From the NCBI GenBank assembly GCA_050246945.1, contig JBFWVC010000011.1:124001-188000 (forward strand): a stretch of DNA of 64,000 nucleotides. Reading direction: 5' to 3'. The notes below the pieces were generated by a model. It was given only the letters and a program-made list of their open reading frames with translations. It was not told where the DNA came from and made no database searches. The DNA is from JAEUMD01 sp050246945. Its GTDB lineage: Bacteria; Pseudomonadota; Alphaproteobacteria; Rhizobiales; Hyphomicrobiaceae. Every line of letters begins with the position of its first letter. The first letter of the stretch is position 1. This document shows positions 43,884 through 52,427 of the stretch, in pieces. The position numbers were made by a program, and so were the translations under genes.

Positions 43884-45776
43884 ATGTCTCAGGTTCCAAC
43901 ACCTGCCAAACGTCTGCTTGCTAGTAGGGAGCATGAGCAGCATCAGGCCGGGCTAAGCCAAGACCAGCCCAGAACTCCGAGTGCGCCGCAATCGATCGAT
44001 CCTTTCGAGGAAAGCCCGACGGCAGCCAATTCCGTGCTCGGTGTCGGTGTCGGTGGCGATGCCCTTGACCGCATGCTTCACTTCATTCAGTCGCGCGCGA
44101 CACTGGGCCTGTCTCCGGCGGCCATCACACTGGCGTATCTGGACTGGTGCCTGCATCTTGCCGGGTCGCCTGGAAAACAATTGCAACTCGCCGAGAAATT
44201 GGTGCGAGAGCTGGTGCTTTTGAACCAGCAATTGGCATCTTGTCTTTTCTCCGGTGAGGCGGGACAACGATGCATATGCCCGCGCGAAGAGGACAAGCGC
44301 TTCGTCGACCCTCAATGGCAACGTTGGCCTTTCGACTTCATACACCTGTCATTTCTTCTGCAGGAACGCTGGTGGGAGCAGGCGACGACGGGCATACGCG
44401 GCGTGACCGCTCAGCACGAGCGGCTCGTCTCCTTCATGGCGCGCCAGTTCCTCGACATGGCTTCGCCCTCGAATTTCGTGCCGACGAACCCAATCGTGCT
44501 GCAAAGGACGCTGGAGACCGGCGGCGCCAACCTCGCTTCGGGAACGGCAAATCTGATCGAGGACTGGGGCCGCCTGATCACCGGGGCGCCGCCAGTCGGC
44601 ATCGAGAGCTTCAAGGTGGGCGAGAATCTGGCAACTACCCGTGGGCGTGTCGTCTACCGCAACGAACTGATGGAGTTGATCCAATACGAACCCACGACAG
44701 CGCGCGTGAAGCGAGAACCTGTGCTGATCGTGCCCGCATGGATCATGAAGTACTATATTCTCGACCTTTCCTCGGACAATTCGCTTGTCAGGTATCTGGT
44801 TGGCCAAGGCTATACCGTGTTCATGATTTCGTGGCGTAATCCGACGCGCAAGCATCGCGACTTCGGACTGCAATCATACATGACGATGGGCGTCGAGGAG
44901 GCGCTTTCCGAAGTCCGCCGCCTTGTCGGCGAGGAGAGCGTTCATGCGGTCGGCTACTGCCTCGGCGGAACGCTTCTAGCGATGGTCGCTGCGGCCCTTT
45001 CACGTGGGGACGGTGCGCGTGGAAGGGGGCTCCGGACGCTGACACTTCTCGCCGCCCAGGTCGATTTTTCCGATGCTGGAGAGCTCATGCTCTTCACGAA
45101 CTCCAGTCAACTGGCTTTCCTCGAGGACGTGATGGAAGCGCAGGGCTTTCTCGATGCGCGCCAGATGGCGGGCGCATTCCAGATGCTGCGCCCCAACGAC
45201 CTCATCTGGTCGCGTGTCGTCCACAGCTACCTCATGGGTTCGCGGAGACCCGCATTCGACCTGATGGCCTGGAATGCGGATGCGACGCGCATGCCGGCGA
45301 AGATGCATGCAGAGTACCTGCGCCACATGTTCCTCAACAACGATCTCGCGGAGGGTCGCTATATCGTCGGCGGTTCGCCGATTGCCATTTCCGATATTCG
45401 CGCACCCATCTTCGCAGTCGGAACGGAAACCGATCACGTGGCGCCGTGGCGCAGCGTCTACAAGATTCGTCTTTTCTCTGATACCGAAGTCACGTTCCTG
45501 TTGACGTCCGGCGGGCACAACGCCGGCGTCGTTTCACCTCCAGGCCATGAAGGGCGCCACTACAGGATCACGACTGCGGCTGCGGACGCGACCTACGTCG
45601 ATCCCGAAAGCTGGAAAAGCGATACACCGGAGGAGCCCGGCTCCTGGTGGCCAGAATGGGTGCGTTGGCTCGACTCGCATTCGAGCGGATCCGTTCCACC
45701 TCCCCGTCTGGGTTCTCTCACCGAGCATGCGCAGCCTGAATGCGCGGCTCCGGGAACATATGTTCTGGAACGCTGA
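43884..45776 (+). CDS. phaC: Poly(3-hydroxyalkanoate) synthase, class I
   Basis: The 630-residue enzyme polymerises hydroxyacyl-CoA into PHA at granule surfaces. The PHA synthase N-terminal domain is visible (FVDPQWQRWPFDFIHLSFLL, then ERWWEQATTGIRGV). The alpha/beta-hydrolase core has the lipase-like box HAVGYCLGGTLLAM (C359), the catalytic aspartate in GTETDHVAPW (D517) and histidine in SGGHNAGVV (H545). The end WWPEWVRWLDSHS also fits the family. Length is as expected for class I. The N-terminal 45 residues are a low-complexity extension. No phaA, phaB or phasin genes adjoin it, so this may be an extra copy of the synthase. Confidence 0.92.
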   Translation: MSQVPTPAKRLLASREHEQHQAGLSQDQPRTPSAPQSIDPFEESPTAANSVLGVGVGGDALDRMLHFIQSRATLGLSPAAITLAYLDWCLHLAGSPGKQLQLAEKLVRELVLLNQQLASCLFSGEAGQRCICPREEDKRFVDPQWQRWPFDFIHLSFLLQERWWEQATTGIRGVTAQHERLVSFMARQFLDMASPSNFVPTNPIVLQRTLETGGANLASGTANLIEDWGRLITGAPPVGIESFKVGENLATTRGRVVYRNELMELIQYEPTTARVKREPVLIVPAWIMKYYILDLSSDNSLVRYLVGQGYTVFMISWRNPTRKHRDFGLQSYMTMGVEEALSEVRRLVGEESVHAVGYCLGGTLLAMVAAALSRGDGARGRGLRTLTLLAAQVDFSDAGELMLFTNSSQLAFLEDVMEAQGFLDARQMAGAFQMLRPNDLIWSRVVHSYLMGSRRPAFDLMAWNADATRMPAKMHAEYLRHMFLNNDLAEGRYIVGGSPIAISDIRAPIFAVGTETDHVAPWRSVYKIRLFSDTEVTFLLTSGGHNAGVVSPPGHEGRHYRITTAAADATYVDPESWKSDTPEEPGSWWPEWVRWLDSHSSGSVPPPRLGSLTEHAQPECAAPGTYVLER

Positions 45777-46492
45777 TCTGCGATCCCTTTGCACTGAATG
45801 GCCGCCTATCGACCTGCGAACCGCAACGACGAGGTTTCGCTATTCAATCTTTGCGGGTGACCGGGGGTCCGCTTCGGCGTTGGCACAACGAGACGAAAAT
45901 TACGATTGCAGCACCGGAGGAAGCCAGGATCGGATTGAATCGGGTCCGGCCATTGTGGCCTGCTCCATCTCATTGTCTGAGAACCCGATTTGCAGCTTCG
46001 ATGCCGGCACGACCGCTTCCTTGTCAACCGATCAGGGTATAACTCTTGTTCGGGGCGCCACGTCGCGGATTTCGAACCTGCTCCCGATGCATCGGCGTCC
46101 CGGTCGCGATCAAAGGCAGATTTCGGAAGCGTGCGCCGCGCGGCCAGCGGAAAATGACAGTTTCCAAATGCATGGCCGGCTCGCCATCAGATCGCTGCAT
46201 TCATTGCTTCAACGCTACTCAACCGGATTGAGCCACCGGTCCGTCCGGCCGCCTGTTTCGCTCCACACTCGAGGCCCTGAGCATCTTGGGCGTCCGGGAA
46301 TGTCCCCGTTTCGAGGACGTCCGCGAAGGAGCCGGCGGCATGAACAAGAACACCTGCGGGGCAAAAAAAGCGCCGACTTGGGGTGTAAAAGGCTTGCCCG
46401 CGAACCCGGCGGCACGGCGGGGGACCGTCCTTAGCAGGACGTTAACCTCACTCGCGGACTTTGGGGCCTACCGTTGGAGGGATTCTGAACGC
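45777..46492. other. Intergenic region with a family 2 repeat
   Basis: About 715 bases between phaC and the SH3 protein gene. 45931-46043 is repeat family 2. The rest has no frame with a start site and family resemblance; the right end holds the ribosome binding site GGAGGG of the SH3 protein gene. Confidence 0.45.
45931..46043. repeat. Palindromic repeat family 2, copy 2
   Basis: Matches 25884-25994 over its length (for example ATTGTGGCCTGCTCCATCTC and CGACCGCTTCCTTGTC), more diverged than the other families. Confidence 0.6.
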
Positions 46493-47641
46493 ATGCAGAA
46501 ACTCGTCACGAAAGCCATTGGCGCATCGCTGATCTGCACCTTGCTGTCTTTCGACGGGTTTGTCAGCACGGTCGAAGCCGCCGAGGCGCTTTCCGGGGAC
46601 ACGTTGCGCCAGAAGATTCCGGGGGCGAAGATCCAAATCGATACCCCCTTGGGAAGTGTCATTCCAGTTGCATATGGTGCCGATGGCTCACTCGAAGGCA
46701 AGGCTGGCGCCGTCGCATTCTTCCTCGGCTCACAGAAAGATCGCGGCAAGTGGTGGATCGAAGGCTCCAAGCTGTGCCAGCGATGGGACACTTGGTTCAA
46801 CGGGCGCATCAATTGCGTACGTGTCTACCGGAACGCCGACAATCGCATCGAATGGATCGATCAGGACGGTGAAAAAGGCACTGGCACGATCGTCGAGCTC
46901 AGCGGCCCTCCACCGGCTGCACCTCCGTCGGACGACAAGGTTGTCAGACAGATTGCAGCATCATCACCCCCGAAGCCGGTACGCGAAGCAAAGCCCGTTG
47001 CGGCGCAAGGTACTGTCGCGCGCAAGGCGGTCGAGTTGCGGCCGCCCTCGCCGGTGCCCGTGCGTGTGCCGTCGCCGCCCGCGCCAGAAAGAAAGATGAG
47101 CCTGAAAGCAAGCGACGCCGACAAGATGGCCCAGGCGGCGCCCCCCCCCGGAACGAATAAGCCTGTCGAGAAGACTGCCTATACTGCGACCTACCGGGTG
47201 GTGAATGTTGCGTTCGACGACGTGTTGAATATCCGAAACGGACCGAGCCCCTTGGCAAATATCGTGTCGACGATCCAACCGCGCGCCAAGGGCGTGATGA
47301 TGGCAGGGAACTGCGAGGGCGAATGGTGTCCGGTACGGCATGGCCAGAGCCAGGGGTGGGTCAACAGATACTTCCTCGCGGCCGAGAACGGCGCGAGGAG
47401 GAATGCTTTCGTCCGCAGACCTTCTGCCGCTCCCATCACCTACAAAGTCGTGCGGGTTGCCGCAGGCGACGTCCTGAACCTCCGGCGGCGCCCCGACGGA
47501 GATGCCGCAATCGTTGCGACGATACCGCCGTCTGGAACCCATATCCGCCTGACCGGTTACTGCGTCGGCGATTGGTGCCCCGTCGAACACGGCCGGCATT
47601 CCGGTTGGGCACATCGCTATTTCCTGGCACTCGAGTTCTAG
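46493..47641 (+). CDS. Secreted protein with two SH3b domains
   Basis: The 382-residue protein from ATG 46493 (GGAGGG about 11 bases upstream) has a signal peptide (to VSTVEAAEA). An N-terminal domain of about 110 residues follows (DTLRQKIPGAKIQIDTPLGS, then SKLCQRWDTWFNGRINCVRV). A Pro/Lys-rich linker leads to two bacterial SH3 domains at about 225-300 and 305-382. The SH3 repeats show VLNIRNGPSPLANIVSTIQP and VLNLRRRPDGDAAIVATIPP, each ending in G-x-W-C-P and WxxRYFLA. SH3b domains usually bind peptidoglycan. The N-terminal domain with its cysteines looks like the DUF995-type domain common in rhizobia, but I am not certain. TAG stop lies in the CTAG of a repeat. Confidence 0.8.
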   Translation: MQKLVTKAIGASLICTLLSFDGFVSTVEAAEALSGDTLRQKIPGAKIQIDTPLGSVIPVAYGADGSLEGKAGAVAFFLGSQKDRGKWWIEGSKLCQRWDTWFNGRINCVRVYRNADNRIEWIDQDGEKGTGTIVELSGPPPAAPPSDDKVVRQIAASSPPKPVREAKPVAAQGTVARKAVELRPPSPVPVRVPSPPAPERKMSLKASDADKMAQAAPPPGTNKPVEKTAYTATYRVVNVAFDDVLNIRNGPSPLANIVSTIQPRAKGVMMAGNCEGEWCPVRHGQSQGWVNRYFLAAENGARRNAFVRRPSAAPITYKVVRVAAGDVLNLRRRPDGDAAIVATIPPSGTHIRLTGYCVGDWCPVEHGRHSGWAHRYFLALEF

Positions 47642-47743
47642 ATCGTGTGCATGTTTCGTGGAAGCTTGCATAAGATCCAGCGCACTGTTTCGAGCATGCT
47701 TTGCAAGCTGAACCGCTGCATACTTCAGCTAAACATGCTTCAG
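47638..47743. repeat. Two-stem palindromic repeat family A, copy 3
   Basis: Starts at the CTAG that contains the SH3 protein stop codon. Contains ATCGTGTGCATG with CATAAGATC and GAGCATGCTTTGCAAGCTGAA with CTTCAGCTAAACATGC. The right end touches the stop codon of the convergent FkbM gene. Confidence 0.7.
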
Positions 47744-48717
47744 ACAATCTGCCCCCCGTCATAGCCGCAGGCGATGCGCCCAAGTGCAATACGCATCGTG
47801 TCGGTGTCCAGTTCCCGCAGCAATTGGGCAGCCTCCTGCCCATCGGGATCCAGCCCGCGCGAGCGCGTCAGCATACGCGCCAGACTTTTCCGGTCGAGCG
47901 TCGGCAGAAGGGCCCAGAACCCACGCGCCAACTCCTCGGTCAACGCGTGATCGGGATGCCGAACCTGCTCGGGTGCGCGGCCGATCTCGTACATGTGCGT
48001 AACTGCATCCCATGCGGCTCGCGTTGCCGGAAGCTTCTCCATGACGTCGGGACATTCTTCGGCCACGTAAAAGCGATTGAGCGTGTCGTCGAGTCTGAAC
48101 CGATAGCCTGCCTGCAGCAGAATCGGCTCCCATTTTTCGAAGGTCGGCGTGTTGGTCGCCGGGTCGATCGCCTCGGCCGCGACGATCCTGGGACGAAAGC
48201 GGTTCCAGTCGTTGCCCGCGAGGACGTCCGCCTCGGCTCCTTCGACGTCGATCTTAAGGAAGTCAATCCGATCCATCCGATAGTTTTCGCACAGGGCAGC
48301 AAGAGTGAGCATCGGCCGCTCTTGCGAAATGTAGTCATCGCCATGAACCCTGGAGCTCTGGGCATTGTCCAGGACCGTCGTCGACAGCCCATGCAGACGA
48401 GAAAACACGTGCAGTTGACACGTCCCCACTTCGCGGCCGATGAGACCATCATAGACGCGATCTCGCGGTCGGACATGCGCATAGAGACCGGCAAGTACAG
48501 ATTGCGGTTCCACAATGATGCCGCTCCAGCCGCGTTCGTAAAACCAGCAAGACACATTGTCGGCAACCGGATGGCCCCCGCCAATGTCGATGTAGACCCC
48601 GGGGCCGCCACCTCCGAGGGCGAGCCACAAATGGTAGTCTTCCATGTTCTGTGCGTACGAGAGAGGGGGCGCGCTCAACGACTCATTGACTGCGCGGTCC
48701 ATTATCTGACTGGTCAT
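47740..48717 (-). CDS. FkbM-family methyltransferase
   Basis: The start is set at ATG 48717, preceded by AGGAG at 7 bases; a frame open to 49290 would overlap the acylphosphatase gene and is not used. The 325-residue protein has the SAM-binding start VYIDIGGGHPVADNVSCWFY and the family hallmark IDFLKIDVEGAEADVLAGND. FkbM-type enzymes O-methylate sugars or polyketide-like compounds. The N-terminal LSYAQNMEDYHLWLALGG is the common opening of the sugar-modifying branch, so a surface polysaccharide methyl transfer is likely. The C-terminal 95 residues are an extra helical part. No glycan cluster adjoins it. Confidence 0.87.
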   Translation of the reverse strand: MTSQIMDRAVNESLSAPPLSYAQNMEDYHLWLALGGGGPGVYIDIGGGHPVADNVSCWFYERGWSGIIVEPQSVLAGLYAHVRPRDRVYDGLIGREVGTCQLHVFSRLHGLSTTVLDNAQSSRVHGDDYISQERPMLTLAALCENYRMDRIDFLKIDVEGAEADVLAGNDWNRFRPRIVAAEAIDPATNTPTFEKWEPILLQAGYRFRLDDTLNRFYVAEECPDVMEKLPATRAAWDAVTHMYEIGRAPEQVRHPDHALTEELARGFWALLPTLDRKSLARMLTRSRGLDPDGQEAAQLLRELDTDTMRIALGRIACGYDGGQIV

Positions 48718-48960
48718 TTGCGTACTCCTGAGCCACGACAAACGCCGCGCGTAAGTGAGCTGGTAGGCTGCCCACGGTTCGGGACCATTGACGATCCCCG
48801 ATGCTATGCGGCGCATGCGAAAGGCGTATCCGTTGACGACGTCCCTGACACGAGTAGCATGGAAATGCGCAGCATTTGCGATGCGGGCGGTCGTCGCAGT
48901 GGCGCACGACGGGGCCGCGTGCGGAATGCGGGATACCGTCTCTGATGAACCGGAGGCGCG

Positions 48961-49248
48961 ATGATGAATGAAATGCGCTCGGTCCATGTAAGCATCGAAG
49001 GCCGCGTGCAAGGAGTCGGCTACCGGGCCTGGCTCGAAGCGGTGGCCACGGATCATGATTTGAGCGGCTGGGTTCGCAATCGCAGGGACGGCACGGTAGA
49101 GGCCGTTCTGCACGGTCCGTCTGGCAGCGTCGCACAAGTCCTCGAACAGTGCCGCCGCGGACCACTGGCGGCCCATGTCACTCGCGTCGGCATACTCGAC
49201 GAACCGGCCGATTTCTCGCCCGGCTTCCGCGTTCTTCCGACTGCCTGA
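48961..49248 (+). CDS. acyP: Acylphosphatase
   Basis: The 95-residue enzyme hydrolyses acyl phosphates. It has the full signature: VHVSIEGRVQGVGYRAWLEA (GRVQGVGYR with the phosphate-binding arginine) and SGWVRNRRDGTVEAVLHGPS (catalytic asparagine in WVRNR). GGAGG lies 5-8 bases before the twin ATGs at 48961 and 48964. It is divergent from the FkbM gene with 243 bases between them, and stands alone. Confidence 0.93.
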   Translation: MMNEMRSVHVSIEGRVQGVGYRAWLEAVATDHDLSGWVRNRRDGTVEAVLHGPSGSVAQVLEQCRRGPLAAHVTRVGILDEPADFSPGFRVLPTA

Positions 49249-49435
49249 AGCTGCTTGACGTTCGATGACAACGCGGGCCGCGCGACGCAACCTCGCGCGA
49301 AGTTGATTTTCCTTACAAAGCTTTAGGAAAGCGGCAATGTTCGCGAGAGGTGGCGGGGAGGATAAGGGACGATACCTGCGACCGACTGAACTGTCGGCGC
49401 AGCACCATCAATCCCAAACCCTGGAGCTTGCGCTC

Positions 49436-51031
49436 ATGAGCTATCACCACATCACCGCACGTTCTCACCAGTTGGCCGAACCCACCGATGCTGGAGCTCA
49501 CTTCACCCGCGGTTCGCGAGGCGGACATCATCCACGCTCGACAACACTAAGGGAAAGGTTGCTGCTGGGCGCGGCTGCGCTTGCGCTCGGCGCTGGCGTA
49601 TTTATCCACCAACCGTTCTCTGCTGCGGACGCACTGGCTGCGGATACGACGCCGCAATCGGCAACCCTCGCTCAACGCGGCAATTCTGTTGGAGCCGGGA
49701 TGCCGGACTTCGTCGAACTCGTGGCGGCGATGAAGCCAGCAGTTGTGTCCGTTCGCGTCAAAGCGAAGCTCGAACCGGAGAGCACAATGGTTCAGGGTGA
49801 GAACCCGTTCAAGGGCACGCCATTCGAGAAGTTCTTCCGACAGTTCGGCGACGATGACATGCCTCAATCCGGCATCGATCCCAAGCCGCGCATGGCGCGG
49901 GGACAGGGCTCGGCGTTCTTCATTACCGCAGATGGATATCTCGTGACCAACAACCACGTGATTGACAAAGCCGTCGAAGTGGAGATCGTCACGAGCGACG
50001 GCACAACCATGCCGGCAAAGGTTCTCGGCGCGGATCCCAAGACAGATATCGCCTTGTTGAAGGTCTCCGGCCGCGACGATTTCCCCTACGTGAAGCTTTC
50101 CGAAACAACGCCGCGAGTGGGGTCCTGGGTCGTTGCCATGGGCAACCCGTTCGGTCTCGGGGGCACTGTCACGGCGGGTATAGTGTCCGCCAAGGGCCGC
50201 GACATCGGCAACGGTCCCTACGATGATTTCATCCAGATCGATGCTCCGGTCAATTCCGGCAACTCCGGTGGCCCGACCTTCGACATGAAGGGCGAAGTGA
50301 TCGGCGTCAACACGGCAATCTTTTCGCCATCAGGCGGGAACGTCGGCATTGCGTTCGATATTCCGGCTCCGGTCGTCAAACAGGTCGTGGCGCAGCTGCG
50401 TGAAAAAGGGCGCGTCGAGCGCGGTTGGTTGGGGGTTCAGGTGCAGCCGGTCACGGCTCCTATTGCCGACAGCCTCGGCCTGAAGTCGGCGCATGGCGCA
50501 TTGATTTCCTCACCACAGCCGGACAGCCCTGCAGCGAAAGCAGGATTGAGGTCCGGTGACATCATCACGAAAGTCGATGACAAAGAGATCAAGGATGCCC
50601 GCGATCTTGCAAAGACCGTCGCCGGCCTTGCGCCAGGCAGCCGCGTATCCTTGTCGGTGTTCCGCGGCGGCAAGACTGAAACCAAATCGGTCGAACTTGG
50701 CGAAATGAAGAGCCAACCGCAGACGTTGGCGTCGGCCGCAGATAAGAAAGGCGACCTTGATCATCTGGGCCTCAAGGTTGCTCCGGCCTCGAGCGTCGAA
50801 GGCGCCGGCGAGGAAGGCTTAGCTGTTCTAGCCGTGGATGCCGATGGTCCTGCGGCGGAACTCGGAATTCAGGCCGGCGACGTGATCAAGAAGGTGGGCA
50901 GCCGCCAGATCCAGTCTGCTGCCGATCTAAAAGCCGCACTCGATGAAGCGAAAAGGAATGGCAGACAGCACACGCTGGCACTCGTGCGTCACGCTGATTC
51001 CGATCTCTATGTCGCGTTGCCGGTCGGGTAA
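49436..51031 (+). CDS. degP: Do/DegP-type periplasmic serine protease
   Basis: The 531-residue protein from ATG 49436 (GGAG 10 bases upstream) has a membrane-spanning or signal segment (LLLGAAALALGAGVF) ending near ADALAAD. A trypsin-like domain follows with catalytic H174 (TNNHVID), D204 (KTDIALL) and S277 (NSGNSGGP). Two PDZ domains lie at about 290-385 (GWLGVQVQPVTAPIADSLGL) and 430-531 (LAVLAVDADGPAAELGIQAG). These proteases and chaperones degrade misfolded proteins in the periplasm. The long charged N-terminus (about 40 residues rich in His) is unusual. The protein is complete and monocistronic. Confidence 0.92.
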   Translation: MSYHHITARSHQLAEPTDAGAHFTRGSRGGHHPRSTTLRERLLLGAAALALGAGVFIHQPFSAADALAADTTPQSATLAQRGNSVGAGMPDFVELVAAMKPAVVSVRVKAKLEPESTMVQGENPFKGTPFEKFFRQFGDDDMPQSGIDPKPRMARGQGSAFFITADGYLVTNNHVIDKAVEVEIVTSDGTTMPAKVLGADPKTDIALLKVSGRDDFPYVKLSETTPRVGSWVVAMGNPFGLGGTVTAGIVSAKGRDIGNGPYDDFIQIDAPVNSGNSGGPTFDMKGEVIGVNTAIFSPSGGNVGIAFDIPAPVVKQVVAQLREKGRVERGWLGVQVQPVTAPIADSLGLKSAHGALISSPQPDSPAAKAGLRSGDIITKVDDKEIKDARDLAKTVAGLAPGSRVSLSVFRGGKTETKSVELGEMKSQPQTLASAADKKGDLDHLGLKVAPASSVEGAGEEGLAVLAVDADGPAAELGIQAGDVIKKVGSRQIQSAADLKAALDEAKRNGRQHTLALVRHADSDLYVALPVG

Positions 51032-51502
51032 GCCGGCGCAGCATACCAGTACCGGCGATGAGCGCGCCCCGGTTTCCGCCCTCCTCCGGAATCGGGGCGC
51101 TTCCATGATTTCCCGAGTCTGGGAATTGGCAGCTTCGTGATCTCGAACGACGTGTGAGCGGATGGCTGGGGCGGATGGCAAACCGTGCAGCGGAGAGGCG
51201 AGCGGCGGCGGATTGCTGAAGCATCACACGAGGAGTGGGCTTTATTCCCAGCAATTTGACTTCGTCATGCCGGTGGTCCGGTCTTGTCCCACTGTGACTC
51301 CACTCTGCGCTTCGCCACAAAGCAACTCATATTGGTCGAATATGTTTGTTCCATAAATTCAATGGATAAGCGCTAAAATTCGCAAAACTCAGCTGCTGTT
51401 CGATCGCCCAGCACTCATGATGTCCGGCCCCTGTGCGCGCGGCACAGACGATCTGCGACAAGATAATTGATACTGATGCCCAATATGTGCATCATAATCA
51501 GT
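51032..51502. other. Intergenic region before the LysR gene
   Basis: Contains an inverted pair at 51064-51100 that may terminate degP. The last 170 bases are AT-richer than the surroundings and probably hold the LysR promoter. No small gene was recognised. Confidence 0.45.
51064..51100 (+). terminator. Possible terminator hairpin after degP
   Basis: GCGCCCCGG and CGGGGCGC form a stem with a loop of about 20 bases. There is no T tract, so it may be an mRNA end structure rather than an intrinsic terminator. Confidence 0.4.
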
Positions 51503-52405
51503 ATGGATATACGGCAGTCAGACCTGGGCTTGCTGCTGGCGCTCGACACGCTGCTAGCCGAGCGCAACGTTACGCGCGCTGCGGAGCGGATGAATATTTC
51601 GCAGCCCGCGTTGTCAGCCCAATTGGCGCGGTTGCGCGACCTGTTTGAGGATCAGTTGCTGGTTCCATCCGGACGGCAGATGGTGCCGACCGCGCGCGCG
51701 ATGGCCCTGGAGGAGCGTCTTCACAAGGCGCTGGAGGAACTCGCTCAACTGGTGCGCGAGCAGCAGCCGTTCGAGGCCGCAACGTCGACGCGCACGTTTC
51801 GCATCATCGCTCCGGACTACCTGCACACGACGATCACACTGCCAATGATCAGCGCCGCTCAGGCCGTGGCGCCGAACATAAGGCTGGCGCTTCTGCCTTT
51901 CGACCCTGCCACCACGTGGTCATTGATCGAGAATCTGGAGGCCGACCTCCTGCTCGCATGGACTGAAGTGACACCGCATGAGGCGCGAGCCAAGCCGATC
52001 TATACCGAGCAGCTCGCCTTCATACAGCGCAAAGGGCATCCGCGTGGTGGCAAGAAGTTGACGCTCGACGCGCTATGCAAGCTGGACCACATTTCGATTT
52101 CGCCCCAGGGTGGCACCTTTCATGGCCCGCTGGACGATGAACTGGAAAAGCTGGGCAAGTCGCGGAACGTCGTCGCTTCAGTCCCGTCGTTCCTCGCCGC
52201 GCCACCACTTGTCGCTCAATCGAATCTCGTGGCGACCATACCGCGCCGGCTCGCACAGATTACCAAAGAAGAGATCGAAATCTTCGACCTGCCCTTGCCG
52301 ACGCCGGAGTTCGATGTTCTCGCATCCTGGCACGTGCGGCTGCAGAACGATCCAGGCCACAAATGGTTGCGGGACCTGGCCGTGGCACCGCCCGCAACCA
52401 TGTAA
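51503..52405 (+). CDS. LysR-family regulator (NodD/NahR type)
   Basis: From ATG 51503 the protein is 300 residues, standard for LysR. The DNA-binding half reads LLLALDTLLAERNVTRAAER and MNISQPALSAQLARLRDLFE, the NodD/NahR-like form. The effector domain includes RIIAPDYLHTTITLPMISAA and GPLDDELEKLGKSRNVVASV. It probably senses a small aromatic or flavonoid-like ligand, as its close relatives do. It is convergent with the RND pump operon (22 bases between stops), so it may or may not control it. A longer frame to 51467 has no start site. Confidence 0.88.
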   Translation: MDIRQSDLGLLLALDTLLAERNVTRAAERMNISQPALSAQLARLRDLFEDQLLVPSGRQMVPTARAMALEERLHKALEELAQLVREQQPFEAATSTRTFRIIAPDYLHTTITLPMISAAQAVAPNIRLALLPFDPATTWSLIENLEADLLLAWTEVTPHEARAKPIYTEQLAFIQRKGHPRGGKKLTLDALCKLDHISISPQGGTFHGPLDDELEKLGKSRNVVASVPSFLAAPPLVAQSNLVATIPRRLAQITKEEIEIFDLPLPTPEFDVLASWHVRLQNDPGHKWLRDLAVAPPATM

Positions 52406-52427
52406 TCGGGCCTGAAGTCATCCGCAG

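Noticed and set aside
48718..49290. N-terminal extension of the FkbM protein
   Set aside because: It overlaps the clear acylphosphatase gene on the other strand, and the ribosome binding site points to 48717.
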